Source: Haliclona indistincta (taxonomy: Eukaryota > Porifera > Demospongiae > Haplosclerida > Chalinidae). Taken from it: a DNA stretch of 64,000 nucleotides. A model generated the notes under the pieces. The model was not told the DNA's origin. It searched no databases and saw only the letters and a list, made by a program, of their open reading frames with translations. A program made the position numbers and the translations under genes. The first letter of the stretch is position 1; the number at the start of each line of letters is the position of its first letter. The stretch covers positions 553,337 through 617,336 of the forward strand of contig OZ024784.1 of the NCBI GenBank assembly GCA_964017065.1, read 5' to 3'. This document shows, in pieces, positions 1 through 11,800 of the stretch.

Positions 1-7
1 TTGCTAA
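1..7 (+). CDS. 3' end of an upstream acid sphingomyelinase copy (last codons only)
   Basis: The first seven bases read as a Cys codon remnant and TAA. They and the following sequence are identical to the ends of the sphingomyelinase copies at 27473 and 30222. So another copy of the array ends at the window edge. Only the terminal codon and stop are visible. Confidence 0.75.
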
Positions 8-152
8 TAATTATTTTTCATAATAAGTGCAAATGCATGCTTTTTATGGGCGTGGCACCTGCAAATCAGCTGGCCCCGCGAGGCTAATAATGGGCCCCGA
101 GGCCCGAGATGGCCCACACGCGCGTGATTAGTCTGCAGTGCTGTCGAGAATC

Positions 153-2751
153 ATGGAGTGCCTGCTGTTAGCTGTCTCTCTCTTGCTTCTGATGGTAGCT
201 GCACCGTCACTGACTGCCAGCCTTCCTAAACAGGAGTTGCGCTGGGGAGCGATAAGTAGCGCCATGGAGCACTTGTCTGGCTCGCTCGAGTGCGACGCGT
301 GTAAGCTAGGCGTGGGTGTTGTCCAAGATCTGTTCTCTCGAGGAGCAACTGAGGACGAGATTGTAAAAGCAGCGATTGAAATATGCATCATCACGAAGAC
401 TGAAGACGAAAACGTTTGTCGCCTTGTCATTCCCGAGTTTAAGGTGGGCTGTCTCTACTGAATTGTAGCAAGCAGCAATCGACCCTTTCTTTGTCCAGGT
501 CGAGGTACTGTACGTGTTTGCACATGTGGTCCTCAGTCCTGAGGAGGTGTGTGGTATACTGCTGGGATCAAGCTGTGGTAAACCGTATGATCCTCGCCAT
601 CAATCATGGAATGTCACCTTCCCAGCCACACCCAAGCCTCCTGTTGCAGTACTCAATCCTCCACCAGTAAGCTGACCACTAGCTGACCTAGCTCACTGTG
701 TACCAGTGGTGCTCTGTTGTGTGTTTGTGACATGTGTAATACATGCATTTTTAGCATTACACTAACTTGAGGGACTTCAAATGTAGTTTCAGTTTTTATC
801 AAAAGCTATAAGTGTATGTGAATAATGTTATTGAAAACATCTCCTAAAATAACTGATCTACAATAGGATGGATCACCAACCAACAGGATACTGCACCTTT
901 CAGACATGCACTTTGATCGATTGTACACTCCTGGTCTTAGCAATGACTGTGGAGAGCCACTGTGCTGCAGACCACCCAATGAGAAAGGTAAAAGGCAAGA
1001 TTTAATGCTTCAATTAATAATGTCGAGTGAATATATTGTGTATAAATAATATAGGTACAGGGAAGACAGCAGCAGGATATTGGGGAGACTTCACCTGTGA
1101 CACACCTCTCTGGACCATTGAGAACCTTCTGGAAGATCTTGCTAACAAGAGCAATGAGGTGAAGCCAAATACAATATTATGCACAAGAACTTGATTAGCT
1201 ATGTTGTAACTGTGTGTGACTGTGGCTCTTGCTACAATTTGATATAGCTATTCATTGTTGTAGTTTGACTGGATCTATTGGACTGGTGATCTACCAGCTC
1301 ACAATGTATGGAACCAGTCTAGAACAGACCAGTTAGATATACTAACAGAATGTGTTGAACTAATGAGGAAGTATCTACCTGACAAGCGAGTGTTTCCATC
1401 CCTGGGGAATCATGAGAGTGCTCCTGTCAACAGGTAGAGCTGGTGTTAGCAATACAAGAAGATCAGTAATTCTTGTCAGTTTCCCTCCACCATTTATAAC
1501 GGGAGAGAATTCCAACTCGTGGTTGCTGGATGCTGCTGCTGAACTATGGGACTCATGGTTGAATGATCCACTAGCCAAGACAACAGTACAGAGGTACGAT
1601 ATTGTATTTGCATTCAAGATAAATGACATTTTTCATCTCGTTTTTGTAGAGGAGGATTTTACAACATTTTGATCAGATCAAATTTGAGAGTAATTTCACT
1701 GCAAACTAACTATTGCAATAACATGAACTGGTAAGGCCCAGGAAGGAAGTACGGTTAATTATGGGAGGAAGTACGGATAATTATGAGCAGCTCATTGAGC
1801 AGGGCGTGTGTGTTTACTACAGGTGGTTGCTAATCAATGGCACTGATCCAGCAGGACAGCTACAATGGCTGATAGACCAGTTGCAGGCAGCAGAGGACAA
1901 AGGAGAGAGAGTGCACATTATTGGCCATATACCACCAGGTCATGGTGACTGTATACAAGCTTGGAGCTGGAACTATCATAAGATAGTAGATAGGTCTGCC
2001 ATGCACTCATCTATCTACACTCATGGATAATTGGTCTCATGGTGCAGATATGAGAGTACAATAGTTGGTCAGTTCTTTGGTCATGCTCATTCTGATGGAC
2101 TGTATGTACATTATGATGAGCGCAACACATCTCGACCTACCAGGTACACACAGCTTCATGTTGATTATTGCATAAACTGTCTACACTTGCACAGCTTTGT
2201 CATGATTGGACCAAGTGTCACACCATTTACTAACCTAAACCTTGGCTATCGTATATACACTATTGATGGTGACTATAAGGAGTCTACTAACGTATGTCTG
2301 CATTGATGTTATTCTTCTTACTGCTCAATGCTGTGTTTAGGGTTTATTGGACTTTGCAGTAAACTATTTGAATCTAACAGATGCTAATCTTAACAACAAC
2401 ACTAACTGGTTACTAGAATACACTGCATCAGAGGATTATGGTATGAAGACATGCTTTCCTAAAGACTTTGGTGACCTGGTCAATCGCTTTGAAACTGATG
2501 ATGCGCTATTCCAGAAATACTATCAGTGAGTATGTGGAGTGTGACCACTCATTACTTACTGTCCTACTAGGTACTCATACAAGATGCATATACCTCATCC
2601 TTACTGTGATGCTGGCTGCAAAGCCTCTATGTTGTGCGGTATAAAGACATCTCGATCTGGTGACACCAGTCTGTGTGACGAACACCTCCTAGAAGCTGGT
2701 GTGAGCAGTGAGGGTGTGCGCCAGTTCCTTTCCAAACTGCAATCCTGCTAA
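153..2751 (+). CDS. SMPD1-like: Acid sphingomyelinase (SMPD1-like), copy 1
   Basis: Lysosomal/secreted phosphodiesterase that cleaves sphingomyelin to ceramide and phosphocholine. Twelve exons can be joined: 153-443, 499-666, 867-987, 1055-1158, 1264-1433, 1480-1593, 1650-1730, 1823-1993, 2048-2143, 2195-2291, 2341-2525 and 2571-2751. ATG 153 opens a hydrophobic signal peptide ([17 protein letters not shown]); the upstream in-frame GTG is not needed. Exons 1-2 encode a saposin-B domain with its cysteines (CDACK, EICIITK). The metallophosphatase metal ligands are all present: [30 protein letters not shown] and GHAHSDG. The C-terminal Cys-rich domain ends LQSC-stop. An apparent frameshift after GNHESAPVN is a 46-nt intron (1434-1479) that joins to give SFPPPFI. 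The gene looks intact. It is followed 225 bp downstream by an integrin beta gene. Confidence 0.93.
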
Positions 2752-2976
2752 ACTAAGCTGTATTATTGTGAACTTTGCACTAAAACTTATTATTATGAAA
2801 CGCGTTTCACATTTTTGTCCTTTCCGCTGTTGAGATCAGAGTTTTCCCAGGAACAGCTAGGTGTGGCTAGGTGTTAATATACATGGCGACTAATAAAAGC
2901 AGTTTGTTTAGTCTTTAGTGTCGCATAGTTTATCATCATCATTGTATTCTAGGCTCTTAGTTTGTTTGCTGCAACG

Positions 2977-5929
2977 ATGAGCTCTTACTGTTGGTACCGC
3001 GGCCTAGCCGTCTTAGTAATAATATTGCTAGCATATTCAGCACGAGGTAAGCTGCTGCATGATGACGATGGTGGCGCTCAATTACTGCTCTACACAGATA
3101 GCCGTGTTGTTGCCCAGTCGGCGAGTAACGTGTGCTCGAGAGAAGTGACTTGCACTGCTTGTTTGCAGGCGTCACCAGATTGCACTTGGTGCAAAGATGA
3201 GGTACTACCAGCCAATGGCTGTTTGCTTGCACTGCAGTTTATACAATCGTGCAGGATTTCACTGGTATGGAAAGGTGTGGCGTGAGAGGATCTCTTGGCT
3301 CGTGCTCTCTAGACCAAATAGAGGATCCACGGTCAACTGTGAAAGGCAGAGTGGAGGTATTGTTATGTGCCCTTTGTAGTATCATATGTTAGTCTCAACT
3401 AATGTAGACTCTGCCATCAGTGAGCCAACAAGTGCTGCCAGCTGTGATTAATGTCACGACCAGACCTGGTATGAATTGGTTGTATGCACACACAAGGAAT
3501 TGCATGCATGCTGCTCTGCAAATTAAATTCTGGCTCACTTGATGTAAACACATAATTGATGACCACACAGATGTTTGTGGTATATGTTACCGTAAGGCAG
3601 AGTGCATCCCAGACTGACTATACCATGCTTTATGGAATGTAATCTAACCCACTGATAGTTTTTAGCAGTAGGTCTTGTTGCTTGTTGTTGTATCAACAAT
3701 GTGGTATAGCTATGTCACACACATGCAAGGTCTCCTGTCAGCTTCAACAATGTGGTATAGCTATGTCACACATATGCAGGGTCTCCTGTCAGCTTCAACA
3801 ATGTGGTATAGCTATGTCACACATATGCAGGGTCTCCTGTCAGCTTCAACATTACAGTCAGATCTGAACGAAACTATCCCCTTGACGTGTACCTACTGCT
3901 CGATGTGTCTGCTTCACTGAGTGATGATTTGGCTAACCTGAGGAGGCTCAGCTCGTTGTTGAGTAAGTATTAGTCATCGCTGAAAACAATAATGTAATTA
4001 TTCTCACTTTAGTTTCAACACTGCAAAATATTTCCAGCAACTATCGCATTGGGCTTGGTACCTTTGTAGACAAACCTACTGAACCATTCTCACCTGTATT
4101 ACCTGGAAAGTTAGTGCTGTCATAAAATAGTAGCATCTTTTACCAAATATTTTTACTGTGTAGAAATCAGTTTGGATTTTGCATCACTGGAGTGAGTGAG
4201 TGTGTCCCACCATACAGCTATCGACATCTGCTCAGCCTTACCTCTAATACAGCAGCCTATGAGGTGAGCCCCTGTTTCACACTTTTAAAATTACAAAGAT
4301 ATGGAACAAGGAGCTAACATGCATTGAGATGTTATATTACATGTTTGTTTTTATTGCAGTCTGCCATAAACAGCCGCACTAACATTTCTTATGGAGCAGA
4401 CAGAAAGGAAGGAGGCATGGATGCTATAATGCAAGCTGTTGTATGTAATCAGGTGAGTGGAGAGGATCGCTCTTTATCATAAAGTGTAACTTGTCCCATC
4501 ACAGTTGATTGGTTGGAGAGAGAACGCTAGACATCTTCTGTTGTACATCAGTGACGTACCCTCCCACACGGCTGGAGATGGGAAGGTATATTGTGTAATG
4601 AAGTTTTGTGTTGTTTAGTTAGTGACTATTATTGTGACAACAGATAGCTGGTATACTCACTCCGCATGATGGACAGTGCCATATGGCTATACAAGACTCT
4701 GGTGACTATGAATATACTCATTGGGATCAACTGGTGAGTGCCAACATCTGTCTAGACTCAGTAGTGAGTATCCTCCTCCCAGGACTATCCGTCAGTCAAA
4801 CATGTTGGAGATGTGCTCAGACAGCATGATATCATACCTATCTTTGGTACTGTCGAAAACACTGTTCCAGTATACCAAGTGAGTGAGTCCATGGAACAAG
4901 TAGCATTGTGGTCAGCATGAGAGTCCTATGGCTTGTGGTCAATTATTTAGCTTTGTCGGTCATATTTCTCATAGTCTGATGCCATGTTGTGTCATGTATT
5001 ACTGAGAACTTGAGGTGATACCAGTTGTCATGGTAACACAGCACTTGAGATGCTAATATTCTTAACCAACTAATCACTATACTAGTGTTTCTAATGTAAA
5101 CCACAGCACATTGCATTGTTATTATTATTGGTTATTATTGTGTTATTATTGGTTCTCTACAGAGAATCAGAGATCAGATACCAGATGCTCTAGTAGGCTC
5201 CATTGGACTAGATGGTGGAGACATCGTCAACTTTGTCCAACAAAGCTATGAGGTTAGTTGACAGTGTATTGGTGCAGTAGGTCATATTATACTGCAGAAT
5301 GTGAGCCAGAGGATTGTTCTCAGACCAGATAATGCTGCAGATGGACTAGGGTTCAGCTATACTCCAATATCAGGCTGCAACAGGTTAGAATAATCGCTGT
5401 GTACAATTTGTCTTTTGTAACTCGAGCTACTATGGCTCTAATTAAGGGTCTCACTGCCAGTGAGTGCATGTGGTTGGAGTAAATAACCACTTCCTCTGCT
5501 GTGTTTTAAATTACTTTTTAGTATTCAGGATGATGGATCATGTTTTGATGTTCAGAGCAATGAAGAGGTGGTTCTCCAGGTCAACATCACTCTGGAGAGC
5601 TGTGCTCAAGATTCTAACAAGAGGTGAGCAAGTATTCACTGGACGCAGCTGGTCATGAAACCTTATAGCATGCCACCCTGTGTGTCTGGCAGTGTAATAG
5701 GATAGCTTCAGTGTGTGTGTGTGTGTTTTCATTCTGCACTAATTATTCATTTGTAGGTTTATGATCCGTGTGCCAGGATTTGGTGAAATGCTAGTGAACC
5801 TTGAACCTATCTGCGAGTGCCCTTGCGCTGCTGCTCAGGTAAAAATTTCACTACCTTAGAAAAAATCAAATTTACTCACTCATTCATTCTCACTCACTCA
5901 CTCACTCACTCACTCACTCACACTCTCTC

Positions 5930-5974
<45 letters not shown>

Positions 5975-5980
5975 TCTCTC

Positions 5981-6022
<42 letters not shown>

Positions 6023-6030
6023 ACTCACTC

Positions 6031-6096
<66 letters not shown>

Positions 6097-6839
6097 GTGG
6101 TAAATAGTTCAATGTGCAGGGGAGGGCTAGGTTCTCTGGTATGCGGTGTCTGCAGCTGTAGGTTAGTACACACTGCACATGCTATCTGAGTAACCATAGC
6201 AACTTGGTATTATTATAACAACAGTATAGAGGTTCCTAGTAATATAAGATCACCACTAGCCCTGCAATTGTTACATTGTGTGAATGGCGCCTCATTGCGC
6301 CTCATGATAATTCTTACATGCGTTGTCATGGTACCGTACTGTGACAGTAATTCATTGTTGTTCATCAGAATTACCTCCCCCAATTTACTGATGCACTTTA
6401 TAATAATTTATATCTCTCTTTATATCTCTCTCTTTCCTTATTCTGCTGTCTGTTGCAGACATTTGCAAGAGAATTTTCGATGCCCGTAAGTTTAAATGGT
6501 TACCAATGTTCGGTATCTATTATGCTGTCATGTAGTGTTATTAATGGAGAAATGTGTTCTGGAAATGGACAGTGTGATGACTGTGGACAATGCCAGTGCA
6601 CAAGATTAGAGGTAAGAAGAGGAATCTTCTTAGAATGTGTGGGAGACAGCGTGATGTCTGTGAGTGACCGATGCATTCTTCACATTGTAGGCCGGTAGAC
6701 GAATATTCGGTGAAGGATGTGAGTGCAATAATTTTGGTTGTCCAGTTGATCCAACTAATGACTTGACATGTGGAGGTCAGTACTGTCATGTTGCTGTGTT
6801 AACTGTTCTACTCTGTTCCCTCTTCCTCTCTCTCTCCCT

Positions 6840-6882
<43 letters not shown>

Positions 6883-6902
6883 TCTCCCTCTCCCCCTTCC
6901 TC

Positions 6903-6935
<33 letters not shown>

Positions 6936-7479
6936 AGGACGAGGAGAGTGCTGTAATGGAGCCTGTCAGTGCATGAGGTCTAACCTGTCTGATCAGCCAT
7001 TCACAGGAAGTCTGTGTACTTGCTCTCCTGACAACCATACTTGTATCGATCCACAAGCTCCTATGGTGAGTGTATTAGCTGACTGCATCAATACTGTTGC
7101 TGCACATGTGTATGATGGGAATGGAGCAACACAAAGCGGCTTTGATCTATGTCTGTGATGACTAGACAAGAGCAGAAAACCGTGCACTCTTGCAAAGGAT
7201 GTATTGACTATACAGAAAGGATTGTGAAACACTTTTAAAAGGATTGTGTTGGCTTGGATGGTTTTGAATCAATGGTTTATTCTTAAAGCGTTTATGAGGT
7301 CACTTGAAAAACTGTGCACACACACTTTGACTGGATGATAATACGTGGTGTGCACTTTATCAATAGTTTTGTGACTTTGTTTGAAAATTATTGAATAGTT
7401 CATGGTTGAGGAGGCGTTTGTAATTATTTGGTCTAGTGATACTAGAAGAGACAGTAATTCCAGACATGAGGTGGTTGTA

Positions 7480-7517
<38 letters not shown>

Positions 7518-8471
7518 AGAGGTGTATGCTATGGGAGAGGAGAGTGTCGATGTGGAAAGTGTGAGTGTTCGGAAGACTATGATATGGAGTTCTGTAGTAG
7601 GTGTATATCGGTAAGTTATACCACAGTTCATACTGTGACTATGAGCATTGGTTCTTGTGATGCAGGATTCTTGTAGTCATTGTCAGCTATATGAGCACTG
7701 TGTGCTGTGTGCTAAGGGCATGAACACAACTGAATGCAGCACCTGCGCTGGTATTACTACAAGATTAGTGCCTGGTGATCAATACGACAGTGCTGTTGGT
7801 AAGTAGGGAAGTGATAGCAATGATTCACAATAATTATGTATTAATGTGCTATAGATCGCTTGGTGAACCCAACACCTTGCACTTCAGTAGATGGCAACTG
7901 TGAACACTTTTTTCATGTGCAAGAAGATCGCTTGACAGGACAGATCACTATCATAGCCAGAGAAGATACAGGTACTGTAGTACGATACTTTCCACTGCAC
8001 TGCTATGATCATGCATGTTCTCTCTACCCACAGTGTGTTATCAGGATCCTATACCATTCATCATAGCTGGAGCTACTGCAGGTGGTCTGATAGTGTCCGC
8101 CATTGTGTTCCTTGTTCTATTCAAAGTGGTGCTGAAACTATGCGTAAGTGACTCTCATAGTGACAGCATACATCTGTGTACATAGAATATTTATTACTCA
8201 ATTCTGTTTAATCTCACAGGACTTTATCGAATACAAAAAATTCCAAACAGAGACACAGGATTATAGTATGGTTCCAGTAAGTTGTTGTAAATTTTAGAAA
8301 ACAGTACAAAATTTACAATCTACACAAATTTGTAAGGAGAACAATAATTTATTGTTTATGGTTCTACAGGTACAAAACCCGCTGTACATTAGTCCAGAGA
8401 TGGAGTATAAGAATGTCCTTTACAAGGAAGGGCGGAGACGAGGAAAAGGAATTATTATGAGAGTTTCATGA
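2977..8471 (+). CDS. Integrin beta subunit, first tandem gene (block A)
   Basis: Adhesion-receptor beta chain on the cell surface. ATG 2977 begins a signal peptide (LAVLVIILLAYSARG) followed by a PSI domain (CTACLQASPDCTWCKDE). The beta-I domain has the MIDAS/ADMIDAS run DVSASLSDDL and the KEGGMDAIMQ segment, where the usual Pro before Glu-Gly-Gly is Lys. Then come Cys-rich I-EGF modules (for example CSGNGQCDDCGQCQC), a beta-tail, one transmembrane helix (about 8050-8145; GATAGGLIVSAIVFLVLF) and a short tail starting CDFIEYKKF. The tail has one NPLY motif; the second NPxY position reads NVLY. More than 20 exons have GT-AG borders. CT microsatellites form the polypyrimidine tract of several introns. 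A 51-bp triple repeat precedes the exon at 3831. Stop at 8469-8471, with AATAAA about 115 bp downstream. No alpha chain lies in the window. Confidence 0.93.
3694..3846 (+). repeat. 51-bp minisatellite x3 that duplicates a 3' splice site (block A)
   Basis: Three 51-bp units span the intron/exon border of the first integrin gene. Each unit carries the acceptor and exon start (ATGCAG|GGTCTCCTGTCAG). Only the third acceptor (exon from 3831) leads into the open frame for SPVSFNITV; the second would hit TAG within 21 bases. In unit 1 the AG is altered (CATGCAAGG). Confidence 0.9.
5880..6095 (+). repeat. CTCA/CT microsatellite as intron polypyrimidine tract
   Basis: A (CTCA)n run changes into interrupted (CT)n and ends exactly in CAG at the splice acceptor of the VVNSSMCRGG exon of the first integrin gene. 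The corresponding tract in block B (36105-36318) differs in length. Confidence 0.9.
6826..6938 (+). repeat. CT/CCCT microsatellite abutting a splice acceptor
   Basis: An impure (CT)n tract with CCCT interruptions ends in CAG, immediately before the GRGECCNGACQC exon of the first integrin gene. Block B has the same tract at 37049-37161. Confidence 0.85.
7484..7517 (+). repeat. Short (CT)n before splice acceptor
   Basis: Pure CT dinucleotides end in CAG before the RGVCYGRGECRCGKC exon. The block B tract (37707-37761) is clearly longer, so the locus is length-polymorphic. Confidence 0.85.
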
Positions 8472-8869
8472 AATTGCTCCAAGAGACAATAGAAATTTCA
8501 ATCCTACATCAACCTACCATTATGATCATTATTTTTATGTCTATGTCAAATTATGTGTTTACATTCATCATACAAAAACAGCTCGAAATAAACTTAAACA
8601 TAATTATTAATTATTTTGCAGTGGAACCCCTCTTAGAGGACACCCCTCATCCCTCTATAATGGACACTTACTGAATCCCCACATAATGTATAATAAATCC
8701 CTAACCAGAGGATAACCTCTCTATAATGGACAATTTTGTTGGTCCCAATGGTGTCCGCCTTAGAGAGGTTTCACTGTAGACAACTAATAATGTTGTAACT
8801 TGCAGACTTCAATAATGATATTCATGAGCAGTGTACACGCCCTTGCAAGCCGTGCGCCAGGCAGCAACA
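8472..8869. other. Intergenic spacer between the two integrin genes (block A)
   Basis: About 400 bp holding the 3' UTR of the first gene (AATAAA near 8586), a small inverted-repeat element (8619-8776) and the short 5' region of the second gene. No further coding signal was seen. Confidence 0.7.
8619..8776. mobile_element. 158-bp MITE with CAGTGGAAC-type terminal inverted repeats (block A)
   Basis: The ends are inverted copies of about 26 bp. The left begins CAGTGGAACCCCTCTTAGAG; the right, read inverted, begins CAGTGAAACCTCTCTAAGGC; both run into GGACACC. The interior also contains TATAATGGACA twice. There is no coding capacity, which fits a non-autonomous Tc1/mariner-like or related MITE. 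Family assignment is an inference. Confidence 0.7.
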
Positions 8870-11800
8870 ATGGGCCGAGTGTTGCCAGCTCTCATTCTAG
8901 CAGGTGTGATGCATCAAGCTAGCTGCTGCTGCTGTGCTATGCAACTCTTGTTCCTTGCAGGTCTACTGCTCGGCCTACAGCAGCCGGCAGGTGGCGATTC
9001 TCAGTTGTGTCAAGCACAGACAACTTGTAGAGGCTGCATCATTGCTTCAGAGGACTGCTCGTGGTGCAGTAAACCTGTAAGCCGCACTGCACCACTATAG
9101 TGTGTTGGAGACAGCTCTAGAGCGTGTCTTATATTAGTGAATCGTTTTCGTTTATTGTTAGAGAACATTGTTGTCTCAATCATACAGAATGGTACGAGCT
9201 GTGCTCCTAGAATTATCACAGCAGCAAGATGCCCGCCTGAGTTCATAGAAGACCCTATGTCACGAATAGTAACCAGCAACCCTTCTCAGGTACTACATCA
9301 GCTGCTGCATTATTCACTACACTGTGCAGTATTGTACATCACCTAGTCACTGTACATTTTACTGCTTGTCGTTGCAATGAGGTAGTTTAGTGTTTTACAA
9401 TCTGAACATAATTACTGTTGTTTTGTGAATCATGTGAATTTAATAGATTCTAATCAGTTCAACACTTCCAGTAACATCATCTATAGTGTCTTCACCTGTA
9501 TATATAATACTTCAAATTCTCTCCAGAACATCACTTCAAGGCCTGTGACTCCACAAATTATCAACATTGCCCTGAGGCCAGGCAAGTATAAAGTACTGGA
9601 TAATATTCTGTGTAGCTTCTGAGATTCATGTGAAGTGTGAATCTTTTAGCTTAGAATATGAATGAACTTGTCTGCATTCCAACCTAGTAATTCACATCCC
9701 TATAGTAATGATGTGTTCTTCAGTATACAATGAATATTACTATTAATTAAGATAACTGTCACACAGGAGAGACAGTGAATTTCAACTTCATGGTGAACAC
9801 ACCGGATGAGAATCCACTAGACATCTACTTTCTTATAGATGTATCAGCATCTCTCAGTGATGACATTGCCATGTTGAGAATGCTGAGCTCCCAACTCAGT
9901 TAGTGTTACTTTACCCGTCATATGTCACTCTTTACTGTCTCATTTGCAGTAAACATACTAGAGGGGCTCACTACAAGTCTACACCTAGGAATAGGTAGCT
10001 TTGTGGATAAGCCGGTTTTTCCATATACACCACAAGTAGATTTTAAGTAAGGCATAGTATCTCGCTCACATTTATTGATATGATTTTTCTTATTAGGAAT
10101 AGTTTTGGATACTGTATAACTGGTACAGATGAGTGTGTTCCTGCACATAGCTACAGACACCTCTTACCACTCACTCCCAACACAACACTGTTTCAGGTTT
10201 GGATCATTCAATTGTCTAAAATCATGATGATCTGGTGCACTGCAGAACACTCTAAATTCATATCTGAACATATCAATTGGAGCTGATACACCAGAAGGTG
10301 GTTTCGATGCTCTAATGCAAGCTGCTGTTTGCACTGATGTATGCACTTGAATAGCGTGTGACTATAAACATTTTAATTATCATGAATTCTGTAGTTGATT
10401 GGTTGGAGGAGCAAGGCACAGCGATTGTTGTTACTAATGACTGATGCTCCGCCCCATACTGCCGGAGATGGGAAGGTATTCATTGCTTAATGTCACTGTA
10501 TTCACTGCTCACACACATCATGTCGAAGGTTGCTGGTATACTGACGCCCAATGATGGACAATGCCACATGTCACATCCAGCTGGAGGAAAATTTCTGGAA
10601 TATTCTCACTGGGGTGAACTGGTGAGCGAAGCACATTGAGTAATTTTAATTTTTCCCTCTTCTTGTGCAGGACTATCCTTCTGTTTCTCAGTTAAGAGAG
10701 ATTCTAGCCGAGCAACAGATTACACCAATCTTTGCTACAGTGGGGTCCGCCATACAGACATACCTGGTCAGTGACTTGAAATGTCGTCTATCACTTGTTC
10801 GTGATATTGTACTATAGGAGATTCAGAAGCAGTTACCACAATCACTGGTTGGAGTCTTTGGTGGTAGTAGTTTTACCTTTATTAACTTAACCGAGGCAGA
10901 AGTGAGAGTAAGTTGTAAATCGTACATATTTTGCTCTATGTTAAACATGTTTTTTTTTGTTCTAGAATGCTATAGTGAGACAAGTAGTTCGTATTGAAGA
11001 TCAAGACACTTCTGGTTATCAAATCAATCTTTTAGATCTCGATAATTGTGACAGGTAAACGTATAACTCATATTATAATCAAAACAGCTTGGGTCTTCTT
11101 CTCCTGCAGTAAAACAGATGAGGGCTATTGTGAAGTACAGCCTGGTCAGCATGTGACCTATCACTACTCAGTGACTGCTGAGACATGTCTGGAGAAGAAA
11201 GAGTATGTAGTACAGCTTTGCATGTCTTGGTCATTCTAGCATTCTTCAGTTTTAGAATCAGTGTATTTGGACTAGGCAGTGTTCTAGTCAGTGTTGAGAC
11301 ACTCTGTCAGTGTGCTTGTGATGGGTCTCCTGTGAGTGATGATATCTAATTATCTCATCAAATATTCATGATTATTGCTCATCAGGTGTTGAACCATCCA
11401 TCGTGCAGTAACGGGCGTGGGAGCCTCATCTGTGGAGACTGCAGCTGTAGGTTAGTACCGATACAACTAACCAGCATCTTGTAACTATTTCAATCACTAC
11501 AGTAACCTGACTGTGGAGTACCAATGCCCGTAAGCTACTCTAGTACAATAGTATGGTAATCTTATTTGTGTTTTTTAGTATGTCTAACTCCATTGCTTGT
11601 TCTGGTCATGGACTGTGCTCTGGTTGTGGAGAATGTATTTGTGATATTCTTCCAGTAAGTAACAGACACCAATTAATATAAACAAGTGTCATCTTTGTCA
11701 AATAGGATGGTAGAGAATATTATGGCAATGCCTGCGAATTTGACAACACGTGTGTTCGAGATCACAATGGAGCATTTTGTGGAGGTTAGTCAATGGTGAG

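Noticed and set aside
128..430. Minus-strand ORFs opposite the sphingomyelinase and integrin first exons
   Set aside because: Shadows of well-supported plus-strand exons with no family resemblance.
1412..1672. Frameshift/stop in sphingomyelinase copies 1, 3 and 4
   Set aside because: The apparent lesion lies in a 46-nt intron; splicing restores the conserved SFPPPFI sequence.
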